DNA from: an uncultured Bacteroidales bacterium
GTDB lineage: Bacteria > Bacteroidota > Bacteroidia > Bacteroidales > UBA932
Assembly (NCBI GenBank): GCA_944326355.1
Contig: CALVDO010000001.1
Span: 186,001-250,000, forward strand
Length of the DNA stretch: 64,000 nt
Direction of reading: 5' to 3'
Positions 37,621 through 45,887 of this stretch are shown piece by piece. The notes beneath the pieces were generated by a model that ran no database searches, was not told where the DNA came from, and worked only from the letters and a program-made list of their open reading frames with translations. A program made the position numbers and the translations under genes. The first letter of the stretch is position 1. The number at the start of each line of letters is the position of its first letter.

Positions 37621-40557
37621 TCATGCGACTGCGTTTTCAGTCGGCTTCAATCTCTCAATTATTTCCAAAAAGGCAGCATTGGCGGCAGGATCATAGTCGG
37701 GCATTTCTATATCGGCAATATACGATATATACATATACTCTACCCAGCGGTAATAGTGCTCCTTGAACGGCAATATCAGAGCCTGCGGGCTTGACGCCAT
37801 GTCGTCAAAGAGTTCCGTTATCCGAGCCTCGTCAAAGACAGCCGGAGACTCCCTGCAGATATAGTTGAAGACAGGCAGGCTGTTGGCTTCAGCCGTCTTT
37901 CGCAGTGAATTGATCTTGGCCTCGTCATAAGTCGAGTAGCCGAAATCGAGGACAAAATCATTGATTACATCGGCAAGTATGTCGGAAATGAGGCTTTCGT
38001 TCGCCTTATGCACGTCAGTCACGTCGACATACTCGGAAATCGCTCCGGCCATGAGTTCGTTCAGACCCACAGATCTGGAGATTCTGATGATATTGCCGAC
38101 GAACTCCGACATCACGCTGCTGCTGAAAGAATGCTCTCCGGTGAAAGTTCCGATGAAGTTAACCGACATGAGCCCCTCGCACCATTCTGAATATATGCGG
38201 TCAGAAATAATATTCGAATTCTTGAGCTGACGATATTTTCTGGTGAAGAGCATTTCCGGATCAACATTCTTCGAAGCCAGATATTCCTCCGCCACCGGTC
38301 TGGCCTCAAAGCCATAAGTGGCCATGACAGCTTCCCAACAGGCGTCAGTATCCTGACAGGCATCGAGCGGATGGCCGCTGTTCTTGCAGTCCTCGCGGAT
38401 TATCTCATAATTATCAAACCTGTTCTGCGCATTGAGGGCATCCGGATCCAGCATCAGGCTGTGAACCGTCTGATAACATCTGGACTCGGTCGTCTGCATA
38501 GCCTGAAGCAGATGACCAAAATAATAGTTATCCGCGTTACAGGTGAAACTGAGCTCGCGGAAGACGCTCTTGGCTTTTCTGATGCCGGCGGCAAGAAGTT
38601 CGGCACTGTCCGTAGGAATATAGTAGTCCTTTATCTCATCCAGGCACGCGGCAGTATGTTTCTCCTGAATATCCCGAAATAGCTTCTCTCTTGCCTCATT
38701 CATCTTTGCGGCAACCTTCGACAGATTTTCTATGATATAGAGCGAGCCGTCATTGTTGATTGTCGCGGCAAGATCCCATGCCTTCTCCGGATCGCTGAAG
38801 AGGCTTCTGACCGTCTCTTCATGTATGAAAGTGTCCCTCAAAGTGTCATAATGTTCTTGGGATATGATCATCTGCGTCTCCTGCTTTTCACTGCGGAATC
38901 CATTGTAGAGAGTCCCGGAATACTTGAAGTCCCGCAGGAGATAGCTGTTGTTGAAAGGAATGTTCTCCCCGCTCCAGTTAGTGACCCAGTCCACGCTGTC
39001 CTTATGAAACACACCCTTGTTGACCACTGTGTTGAATCGTCCGGTCCATCTCCTTTCGATAGCGTTTCTGCTGTCCTCCACGGCACTGCCCTTGCATTCC
39101 ATGTCCAGGTTGAACATTGTGGCAATGAAGAACAGCGGTGACACCTCAGTCCGTTCCAGCATAACCCGCCTGTCCTTGGCCGTCTCGCCCACATAGGTCT
39201 TCACCCACGTGTTGAGCAACTGCCAAAGTTCGGTAACATCGTTGTCTTTGTTATGATGACAGAACATGAGCACATTGATCAGCAATGACTCATTATAGCT
39301 GTTGAAGAGATAGGCCACCTTGCCTCTGAGGAAGCAGTACAATATTGAGCCGTCCTTCCCTTCGGTAAGTTTGTCCACATCCTCTTTCTCCCTTGTCCTC
39401 GCTCCGGGAAAGTCAAGCAGGTCGTTCCCATTAAGAAGAGACATCTTTATATCCCCTTCCGTGACACGGTTCCTGACTGAGTCGGACAACGCATCCATGC
39501 AGTATCTCTTAGTACTCTCGAGAAAGTCATCCTGAATCTTGAATACGGTCTCTGCGGTCACGGCGCAGATCTCGCTCTTGAAGAAAGTGCCGGCAGAGAC
39601 CAGTTGTCCGGCGCTGTTCCTGACGTGCGCCTCAGTAGAGTATCTGTATTCGGCGTTGTTCAAGTTTTTGAGACACTCCACGCTCATTATCGTATTTTCC
39701 TTCTTGCCGTCATGAAGCACAGCCTCTATCGGAAGATATATGAATGTCGCGAAATTCAGGCGTTCCAAAATCCCGAACACTCTTCGGAACAGCCTTGTAT
39801 ACTTGGCATTTCTGTTCCATAATATGCTGAAGACATCCTCGTAGTCCTGACAAGGAATCCTGTCAATTACCAAAGCCAGCTCATTGAAGAATATGCCGAT
39901 TTCGTCCCTGCCTTTCTTGAACACCTGTGCCGTGTTTATATGGCGACAGAAATATTTTCCCATCACGAACACCTGGTCTACAGTGACACGAGGATTTGCC
40001 TCAGGCTCCCGTCTCAGATATTTCTCCTTCATCTTCCTGCACGCCTCCAGCACCTCGGACTCTCCAGGAGAAGAGAAATTGGTCAGGTCATTATAATAGG
40101 AATCGCTTATGATCGTGACGAGCTCGGACAGTGAGAGGCACTTGACTATCACGGGATACTCCGGTCTGTATTCTACATCGTGATATTTCTTCAGCGAAGA
40201 GAAGCGTGTCACTACTCCGGTAGCTTCCTTGTCGTCGCCTATCGGGTTGATCTCCTTGATGAAGTCATATCTCTTCCCGTTTGCCTCCACCATGAAACTT
40301 TCTGTCGTCAGTCTGCCGTCGGCTCCGACCATACTCTTCTGCAGGATGCAGCTCATCAGATATGATTTTCCCACCTGACTTTTGCCGAAAGCGGCTATGG
40401 CAGGATTGGTCTCCTTTGCCTCCTTGACCGTCTGCAGCTCGCTACGCCGCCTGGAAAGATTGACAAACTTCACCTCATAATCCTCCGGATGGTATTTCCT
40501 GATACATTCGATGGCTCTGTTGATGTCCTCTATCTTTTCTGATATTTTAGAATCCAT
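37621..40557 (-). CDS. SrfC-like (virulence factor family) large GTPase
   Basis: A 978-aa protein with a P-loop GKSQVGKS (residues 58-65), a switch-like TGVVTRFS (113-120) and DFPGARTRE (382-390) supplying the DxPG of G3. These features place it with the dynamin-like/large-GTPase type proteins called SrfC in enterobacterial srfABC loci. The remaining 600 residues are mostly helical with no TM segment. The gene follows the SrfB-like gene by 60 nt. SrfB and SrfC are habitual neighbours, which supports both calls. Biochemical function is not established for the family as far as I know. Confidence 0.75.
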   Translation of the reverse strand: MDSKISEKIEDINRAIECIRKYHPEDYEVKFVNLSRRRSELQTVKEAKETNPAIAAFGKSQVGKSYLMSCILQKSMVGADGRLTTESFMVEANGKRYDFIKEINPIGDDKEATGVVTRFSSLKKYHDVEYRPEYPVIVKCLSLSELVTIISDSYYNDLTNFSSPGESEVLEACRKMKEKYLRREPEANPRVTVDQVFVMGKYFCRHINTAQVFKKGRDEIGIFFNELALVIDRIPCQDYEDVFSILWNRNAKYTRLFRRVFGILERLNFATFIYLPIEAVLHDGKKENTIMSVECLKNLNNAEYRYSTEAHVRNSAGQLVSAGTFFKSEICAVTAETVFKIQDDFLESTKRYCMDALSDSVRNRVTEGDIKMSLLNGNDLLDFPGARTREKEDVDKLTEGKDGSILYCFLRGKVAYLFNSYNESLLINVLMFCHHNKDNDVTELWQLLNTWVKTYVGETAKDRRVMLERTEVSPLFFIATMFNLDMECKGSAVEDSRNAIERRWTGRFNTVVNKGVFHKDSVDWVTNWSGENIPFNNSYLLRDFKYSGTLYNGFRSEKQETQMIISQEHYDTLRDTFIHEETVRSLFSDPEKAWDLAATINNDGSLYIIENLSKVAAKMNEAREKLFRDIQEKHTAACLDEIKDYYIPTDSAELLAAGIRKAKSVFRELSFTCNADNYYFGHLLQAMQTTESRCYQTVHSLMLDPDALNAQNRFDNYEIIREDCKNSGHPLDACQDTDACWEAVMATYGFEARPVAEEYLASKNVDPEMLFTRKYRQLKNSNIISDRIYSEWCEGLMSVNFIGTFTGEHSFSSSVMSEFVGNIIRISRSVGLNELMAGAISEYVDVTDVHKANESLISDILADVINDFVLDFGYSTYDEAKINSLRKTAEANSLPVFNYICRESPAVFDEARITELFDDMASSPQALILPFKEHYYRWVEYMYISYIADIEMPDYDPAANAAFLEIIERLKPTENAVA

Positions 40558-40617
40558 GTCGTTTCAGATTAATATGTTAATGTCTCTGATCAATATGTAT
40601 GTCGGTACACGAAGCGC

Positions 40618-43600
40618 CTATCTGTTGGAATGAATCGACAGTCTGAATTCACCCTTGTCCAGCCAATACTTGCCGTCTTCGACAAGAGACTGCGGCACAA
40701 GTTCGACCGTGTCAAGAGGCATCTGGTCTCCATGCTCATTCTGCACATCCTCAAGCTCGAGATGCTCCCTGTCTTCCTGATAGTCCCGCGTAAGCGTCAC
40801 CTTGAGCGCACGCGCCTTGCTGTACAGGGCATACAGAGGACGCGCCTGATACATGGCGGAATCAAACTGCCTGCACCCGATGAAGACAGGGAAGACAGGA
40901 ATGTCGAGCGAAGCCGTCATCTTGGCCGGCGTAAGCACGGCGGTCTTGACCCTCTGATAAGAGGCGTCATACTCTCCGATGTAATTGGCCGTCGGCTTCA
41001 TCTTGTCTATCATCGCCTCAAAATCAAGCGCAAGCCCCTTGAGACCTGTCGTGGTGGCAAGGAATCCGACCATCGCCCCTACCGCCACAATGGCCTTCTG
41101 ATCATAGAAATAGCCTTCGCCATAAGCGGTCGGAAACCAGTTTCCGACATGGTATTCGTTGAGCCGTATCAGCTTGTCCGGAGTCACTGGCACATACTTG
41201 ACGAACAGTTCCGTGACAGCGTCAAGCGAAGTCGGGCGTCCCGCCAGAACTATTATGTCGCAATGCTGTGCATAGAGCACAATGGCAAGCTGCTTCATCA
41301 GAGGCTCGAGAGTCGACTTCACGATGCTCGACACCTCTTCCTGATCATATCTCCACGACAATTCCTCGAAACGGAAGCCGAAATGCTCGGCAAAGTAGTC
41401 CAGAAGATAGCCTGCGGGCCTGTTCTCGCTGAAGATCTCCTCAAAAGTGTAGACTTTTGAAGGACGGTGCAGACGCAGATTCTCCAGATACAGCTGAGTG
41501 ATAGGTACAGAGATCTGAGTATTGAAATCCAGACGGCAGCGTCTCGCCTTATGGCTCATCAGAGAGGAGTCGTTGCCGAAGAAGTCGCACATGAGATTGT
41601 TGACGAAGGTCTCTTTACCCGAGTTCTCCTGATTCTTGTCCAGAGCCCGAGCGATATTGTCCACCAGAGTACCGTACACCGGAGTCGCGGAGACGGACGG
41701 TATCCGCCTGATCTCGTCAGCGGACATCTTCATGACGCGGGCGAGCAGTGCGCTTCGGATGCTGCCAATGTTGGGCATTCCGCAGTCCTTTCCCTCAAGC
41801 ACGAGGTACTGCACCATATTGCGCAGGACATCGTCTCCGGCGAGATAGAAGCTGTCCCAGTAAAGCGGTCGCGGAGTCAGGTGTCCGGCATTCTGGCTGT
41901 CGCACTGATAGGAGCACACCATGACATCGGTCGTACCCGCCCCTATGTCTATCGAGCCAATGGTAAGCGACTTCCCATTATATCCCGCTGCCTTGTCCTC
42001 TGGTCTGACATGGCCCTTGAGGTCAAAGAATCTGCCGATGGCACCCTGATACCTCTGATATATCTCCGCATACAGATAGGTGAGCTGGCAGCACGAAGCC
42101 TCATCATAGCTCCACATGCGGCGCGTTCCCTCCTGTGCATCGGCGCCTATGCTGTCGGAGGCAGGGATGATGTTGGCCTTGCCCAGACGCGGGATACAGC
42201 GGCAAAGGGCGTCATAAGCGTCCTCTGCACTTTTCCTCAGCCGTACCTGTTCAGTCCTCGGCATGGCCGTAGGACAAGTGAGAATTATGTTGCGAAGTAC
42301 TCTTCTCCTGTCCTTGTCGCCGTGATGGGTGCGGAACTGCACGGAATTGATCTGTGACATCGCCTGCTGAAAGATCTCAATCAGCACAAATGTCATCAGA
42401 GACGAGCGCGAGAACACATTTTCTCCGAAGAAGTCGAAATCCGAATGCTCGCCCCCCGGTATGTAGTTCCCGTGCGTGTCGAACATCTCTGAAAGGCGAG
42501 GTATATAGATGTTTCTCGACTGCTGCACACTGAAGGAATCATCCTCCTTGATCAGATTCTCCCAATGAGCGTCAAACGGCCTGGTGTCCCAAAGATAGCG
42601 TTTCGGGCTGGAATAGTTTGTCGCGAGAGCGGCGAGTCCGTCCTGCTCCAGAGATCTGTATATGAGATGCTTGGCCTCCTCTCCCACACGCACGAAGCTG
42701 CACCATCTGAAAATATCCTTGTCCGGCAGCACAATATCATTGCCGAAATCCGCCTGTCTGAAGACAAATCTCATGTCAAACGACTTGTCGTATTCCTTTG
42801 ACGGATCCGTCAGGTCTCTGAGCTTGAGCATCTTTCCCTTCGTAAACTCCCCTTCCTCGAAAAGAACACCGCAAGTGCGTGAATTCCCGATGTCCAGCAC
42901 CAGATCGACAGGCATGTCCTCCAGAGTCTTGTTGTAGAGCACGACTTCCGGAGCGGCATCGCTCATAAGACGAAGGAAATTGACGAAATATATATAATAG
43001 GCTATGTACTTGTTGGCATACTGGTCGAGTGGCGAGCCGAGAAGGCCGTAGATATAGTCACTGAACGCCGAGAAGTCTTCGCCGGAGTCCTTTGTGGACA
43101 TGAAGCGGAACATTTCATAGGCACAGTTGCACAGAGCGAAGTTGCGGCTGTCGCAACCTCCCTCATAAAACACCGGACGCATATCCGAAAGCGGATCTTC
43201 AGAAAGCTCGGTATCGAAGGCCCATATCACACGGAATCTCTCCATCCCCGGCTTCGTGCCTTTCCCTATACGCTCTATCTTTGCCCTGCACCATGCGAGA
43301 GGATAATCCATAGTATACCCGCCGTCCGCAACCTCAAACATAGGCATTGGAAGCCATTTTCCGAGCAGAAGTTCAAAAGCGGAGACCTTCGTCTTTCCGT
43401 CTGCAGGATCAGGTACAGTGTACCCGCCCAGAGAATTTATGGAGAATACTCCCTGTTCCCCAGTTCTGTAGTTTGAAAACTGAGCGGAGGTCACACCTTC
43501 AGCAATTTTAGTAAGTCCGGTTACGTCGATGTCTTCCCTACCGTCGGGACAGGTAGCATATTGCCCGCTTTCCCTGAGCTCGTTAAGCGGAATGAACACG

Positions 43601-43782
43601 CCGCTTCCGGAGTGATAGCAGAGAAAATCAAAGATCTGGACATTGAGAATAGTGTCGACATACTCCAGAAAAGTGTACTTCAGCGTTTTCCCGTCGGGAA
43701 GAACGAAAGGCTCAGCGGGATTGAACTCCAGTTCTTTCGTCTTGATGAACTGAATGCCGCTGTTCGCGATCAAGTGTTCCAT
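40618..43782 (-). CDS. SrfB-like (virulence factor family) actin/Hsp70-fold ATPase
   Basis: A 1054-aa protein and first gene of the cluster. The actin/Hsp70 ATPase core is visible: phosphate-1 motif VLDIGNSRTCGVLF (about 295-308), phosphate-2 IGSIDIGAGTTDVMV (608-622) and adenosine-type IIVLAGRPTSLDAVTELF further on. LTCPTAMPRTEQ is typical of SrfB. About 290 N-terminal residues precede the fold. No TM helix is present. The family name comes from Salmonella srfB, a regulated gene of unresolved role. The ATG at 43782 follows a long structured leader. Confidence 0.8.
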   Translation of the reverse strand: MEHLIANSGIQFIKTKELEFNPAEPFVLPDGKTLKYTFLEYVDTILNVQIFDFLCYHSGSGVFIPLNELRESGQYATCPDGREDIDVTGLTKIAEGVTSAQFSNYRTGEQGVFSINSLGGYTVPDPADGKTKVSAFELLLGKWLPMPMFEVADGGYTMDYPLAWCRAKIERIGKGTKPGMERFRVIWAFDTELSEDPLSDMRPVFYEGGCDSRNFALCNCAYEMFRFMSTKDSGEDFSAFSDYIYGLLGSPLDQYANKYIAYYIYFVNFLRLMSDAAPEVVLYNKTLEDMPVDLVLDIGNSRTCGVLFEEGEFTKGKMLKLRDLTDPSKEYDKSFDMRFVFRQADFGNDIVLPDKDIFRWCSFVRVGEEAKHLIYRSLEQDGLAALATNYSSPKRYLWDTRPFDAHWENLIKEDDSFSVQQSRNIYIPRLSEMFDTHGNYIPGGEHSDFDFFGENVFSRSSLMTFVLIEIFQQAMSQINSVQFRTHHGDKDRRRVLRNIILTCPTAMPRTEQVRLRKSAEDAYDALCRCIPRLGKANIIPASDSIGADAQEGTRRMWSYDEASCCQLTYLYAEIYQRYQGAIGRFFDLKGHVRPEDKAAGYNGKSLTIGSIDIGAGTTDVMVCSYQCDSQNAGHLTPRPLYWDSFYLAGDDVLRNMVQYLVLEGKDCGMPNIGSIRSALLARVMKMSADEIRRIPSVSATPVYGTLVDNIARALDKNQENSGKETFVNNLMCDFFGNDSSLMSHKARRCRLDFNTQISVPITQLYLENLRLHRPSKVYTFEEIFSENRPAGYLLDYFAEHFGFRFEELSWRYDQEEVSSIVKSTLEPLMKQLAIVLYAQHCDIIVLAGRPTSLDAVTELFVKYVPVTPDKLIRLNEYHVGNWFPTAYGEGYFYDQKAIVAVGAMVGFLATTTGLKGLALDFEAMIDKMKPTANYIGEYDASYQRVKTAVLTPAKMTASLDIPVFPVFIGCRQFDSAMYQARPLYALYSKARALKVTLTRDYQEDREHLELEDVQNEHGDQMPLDTVELVPQSLVEDGKYWLDKGEFRLSIHSNR

Positions 43783-43898
43783 ATGTCTTAGTCTGTATGA
43801 TGTCTGTCAAAGACGGTTTTGCGTATTATCACACATGACTACAGTCGAAAGCGTCGGTTGCGGACTTCTGAATGCGGTGATCACATCGCATGAAAGAA

Positions 43899-43980
43899 GA
43901 GGGCGCAGCAGCAACTCATCCCCGTCGAGCAGGCCTTAGGATACCTTAGAGCATGAAATGAGAAGACAGTCTGCGCCCTC
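43899..43980 (-). ncRNA. Nested hairpin in the cluster leader
   Basis: A perfect 10-bp outer stem (GAGGGCGCAG at 43899-43908 pairing with CTGCGCCCTC at 43971-43980) encloses an inner CTCAT/ATGAG pairing and a CTAAGG direct repeat. On the minus strand the stem is followed by TTCTTT. It lies about 115 nt before the first gene. It could be an attenuator or a structured RNA domain. Confidence 0.4.
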
Positions 43981-44061
43981 ATATCGGAATCCCGGGCCGG
44001 ATTGATCCGGCCGCGAACTGATGCAAAAAAATGAAAAGCGAGACGGATGTCAGTCTATTCT

Positions 44062-44097
44062 CTGCTCTGAATGAAGTTCCTAAGTTCGCTCGAGAAG
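44062..44097. repeat. 36-nt direct repeat, copy 1
   Basis: The sequence beginning CTGCTCTGAATGAAGTTCCT and continuing through AAGTTCGCTCGAG is about 80 percent identical to a second copy 192 nt away. The core CCTAAGTTCG is exact in both. This copy lies just downstream of the proximal candidate promoter on the minus strand. Confidence 0.6.
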
Positions 44098-44135
44098 AAT
44101 AAACCCACACTTTCCGTGTTGTCAGTATTAACGCG

Positions 44136-44166
44136 TAAAATTAGTGAATTTCCAAATAAAAGCAAA
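44136..44166 (-). promoter_or_regulatory. Proximal candidate promoter of the srf-like cluster
   Basis: Read on the minus strand, TTTG (44163-44166) and TAATTTTA (44136-44143) are separated by 19 nt. The -7 element has one mismatch to TAnnTTTG. Confidence 0.35.
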
Positions 44167-44253
44167 TAGAAATCGTCATTGACATCCTTAAGATAAAAAG
44201 CAACAGTTCTCCGGACTGGGCCCGGAAGGCCGGCCGGAAAGAGGAGGACTGTC

Positions 44254-44289
44254 CTGCTCTGGAAGAAGGTCCTAAGTTCGCCCGACAGA
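44254..44289. repeat. 36-nt direct repeat, copy 2
   Basis: Second copy (CTGCTCTGGAAGAAGGTCCT continuing AAGTTCGCCCGAC). The two copies differ at about 7 positions. This copy is downstream of the distal promoter on the minus strand. The spacing suggests regulator or RNA-binding sites. Confidence 0.6.
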
Positions 44290-44427
44290 TGGCTCTCCCC
44301 TTGTCGTGATCTTCCGCGCCGTGACAGGCGGAAGACGGCGACGGACTGTTGCCTGTCATACTTAAAGCCAAAGAGCAGATGGTCTCAGCCTATGGGAACA
44401 TCTGCCCAGATCATGTCAGATTTTTTG

Positions 44428-44435
44428 CAAAGATA
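44428..44435 (-). promoter_or_regulatory. Distal -7 promoter element of the srf-like cluster
   Basis: The minus strand reads TATCTTTG, a perfect -7 match. No TTTG was found at the standard distance. It lies between the phosphatase stop and the leader. Confidence 0.45.
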
Positions 44436-44565
44436 AGGTATTTTCAAATACATATAGCCATGAATATAGGGCATTTATATGTATTTCTCATATATCGGCG
44501 CCAGAGACGCCTCCCGTGACGTTTACAGCAGCATTACCGTCTAAACATTGTCTGAGACCATGATT

Positions 44566-45129
44566 TCAACGGTATTTTGCCGCAAATTCTCTTATGAAAT
44601 CCAGCTGAAGCTGATTCTCCGGAGCATGTGACCATGCCGAGCGGGGATTTGTGGCAAACCTTCCGCGCATCTCGGCCAAAGCTGCGTCAAAGTCCATCCC
44701 ACGGTATATATACCAGCAGGCGACTATCGTTCCTGTCCGGCCTACACCACCGTGGCAATGGATGTAGAGATTCATGCCAGGCCTCTCCTCCAGCATAGCT
44801 GAAACCCTGTCGAACAGCCCGCAAACTGCGCCGACGCTCTCCGGGACTCCCCAGTTCGGAATAGGGAAAGTGTGTCTGCGGACTCCGGAAGGCAGAAACT
44901 GCTCATACGGAGGCATTTCTCCCATCGGAGTCAAGTCAAGGAAATCCGTGATGCCGAAATCCGTGAAAAGCCGCACCTGACTCATCCGTACTCCCTGATC
45001 CCATTCGCTGACGGGATATTCTCCGGCATAGATCCGGTCTTCAACCCTATATGAATAGCCTATCGGCTTGTGCGAAAGATATTGCTGATCCGATGTAGTC
45101 ATAGCCGTCCTACTGTCTGTCCCTGTCAT
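44566..45129 (-). CDS. Dual-specificity/tyrosine phosphatase family protein
   Basis: A 187-aa cysteine phosphatase. The catalytic P-loop HCHGGVGRTGT fits CX5R(S/T), and an upstream region with FGITDFLDLTPMGEMP supplies the general-acid loop area (an Asp in the expected area is present). Substrate may be phosphotyrosine/serine proteins, lipids or nucleotides. It is a single gene with its own promoter, between the ribosomal operon and the srf-like cluster, on the same strand. It could be functionally linked to the cluster but transcription seems separate. The Met at codon 10 (45102) is an alternative start, since the first ATG lies inside a tandem repeat. Confidence 0.85.
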   Translation of the reverse strand: MTGTDSRTAMTTSDQQYLSHKPIGYSYRVEDRIYAGEYPVSEWDQGVRMSQVRLFTDFGITDFLDLTPMGEMPPYEQFLPSGVRRHTFPIPNWGVPESVGAVCGLFDRVSAMLEERPGMNLYIHCHGGVGRTGTIVACWYIYRGMDFDAALAEMRGRFATNPRSAWSHAPENQLQLDFIREFAAKYR

Positions 45130-45190
45130 CCGATTTTCTGCCCTTCATCCGATTTTCTGCCCTGTCATCCGATTAATAGAGATTAATAGA
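45126..45190. repeat. Tandem repeats in the phosphatase leader
   Basis: Two full copies and a partial third of a 19-20 nt unit (TCATCCGATTTTCTGCCCT) occupy 45126-45174, followed by two copies of GATTAATAGA (45171-45190). Each long unit carries an ATG on the minus strand, and the phosphatase ATG is the one in the last unit. Confidence 0.8.
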
Positions 45191-45229
45191 ATGGGAGGGA
45201 TGTCCACGCCGGATTCAGGAAACCTGGAT

Positions 45230-45260
45230 CAAATTTAGAAAATTCCTGCGGCCACGCAAA
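45230..45260 (-). promoter_or_regulatory. Promoter of the phosphatase gene
   Basis: On the minus strand TTTG (45257-45260), a 19-nt spacer and TAAATTTG (45230-45237) form a complete Bacteroidetes promoter. The leader is about 95 nt and contains the tandem repeats. Confidence 0.7.
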
Positions 45261-45276
45261 GAGCCGGAGAGAAAAA

Positions 45277-45307
45277 GAAAAACCGACCCCGCTGAGGGAT
45301 CGGTTTT
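45277..45307 (-). terminator. Terminator of the ribosomal operon
   Basis: AAAACCGA and TCGGTTTT arms flank a CCCTCAGCGGGG loop-stem; read on the minus strand it ends in TTTTTCTTTTT. It lies about 57 nt after the rplQ stop. Confidence 0.85.
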
Positions 45308-45363
45308 CACTATGGTCTGGCCGCATCTGCGCATTGCGCATAGGCCAACTGTCATCAATTGTA

Positions 45364-45885
45364 CTACTCAGCCTTCGGCTCTTCTGCGGCAGCAGGAGTC
45401 TCCTCTGCTGGGGTTGCGGCAGGAGCGGCAGACTCAGCGGCAGGAGCGGCAGACTTCTTTGAACGGCTGCGGCGTGTTCCGCTCTTCTTCGTCTCCTTCT
45501 TGTCCGGAGTTGAAGCGAGAGCAGCCTCATTGAAGTCAACAAGCTCGATGATGGCGAGATCTGCACCGTCACCTTTTCTGAAGCCGGTCTTGAGAACGCG
45601 GGTGTATCCGCCCGGACGCTCGGCAATCTTCGGAGCGACCTCACGGAATAGCTCAGTAACGGCGTACTTGTTCTTGAGATAGCTGAAGACTACGCGGCGT
45701 GAATGAGTCGAATCCTCTTTTGACTTTGAGATGAGAGGTTCAACATACATTCTGAGAGCCTTGGCCTTGGCGACGGTAGTCTCGATCCTCTTGTGGAGGA
45801 TGAGGGATGTGGCCATGTTGGCAAGCATAGCCTTACGGTGCCCGCTCTTGCGACCGAGGTGATTTATAGCTTTATTGTGCCTCAT
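45364..45885 (-). CDS. rplQ: 50S ribosomal protein L17
   Basis: Large-subunit protein L17, 173 aa. The core (residues 1-about 120) starts [20 protein letters not shown] and ends around the [14 protein letters not shown] strand. A 50-residue tail rich in Ala, Pro, Glu and Lys ([18 protein letters not shown]) extends beyond the about 127-aa E. coli protein; such tails occur in Bacteroidetes. It is the last gene of the operon, 2 nt after rpoA, and is followed by a strong terminator. Confidence 0.97.
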   Translation of the reverse strand: MRHNKAINHLGRKSGHRKAMLANMATSLILHKRIETTVAKAKALRMYVEPLISKSKEDSTHSRRVVFSYLKNKYAVTELFREVAPKIAERPGGYTRVLKTGFRKGDGADLAIIELVDFNEAALASTPDKKETKKSGTRRSRSKKSAAPAAESAAPAATPAEETPAAAEEPKAE

Positions 45886-45887
45886 AT

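Larger units (their letters stand above)
43783..44427 (-). promoter_or_regulatory. Long leader of the srf-like cluster
   Basis: About 640 nt without a convincing gene separate the distal candidate promoter from the first start codon. The stretch contains a second candidate promoter, two copies of a 36-nt repeat and a nested hairpin, each listed separately. A 76-codon frame at 44141-44371 is not supported by composition or a domain. Such a long leader implies post-transcriptional or attenuation control. Confidence 0.5.

Noticed and set aside
35724..37766. 680-codon plus-strand frame antisense to the subtilase gene
   Set aside because: It mirrors the subtilase gene codon by codon, has no recognisable domain, and is rich in His/Arg/Ser as expected for a shadow of a GC-biased gene.
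40630..42357. Two long plus-strand frames antisense to the SrfB-like gene
   Set aside because: Low-complexity composition and full overlap with a gene bearing clear ATPase motifs.
44062..44100. Resemblance of GAAGTTCCTA to the FLP recombination target
   Set aside because: Only one short half-site matches and there is no inverted partner; chance is the simpler reading.
44141..44371. 76-codon minus-strand frame in the cluster leader
   Set aside because: No ribosome site, no domain, atypical composition, and it includes one copy of the direct repeat; more likely untranslated leader.
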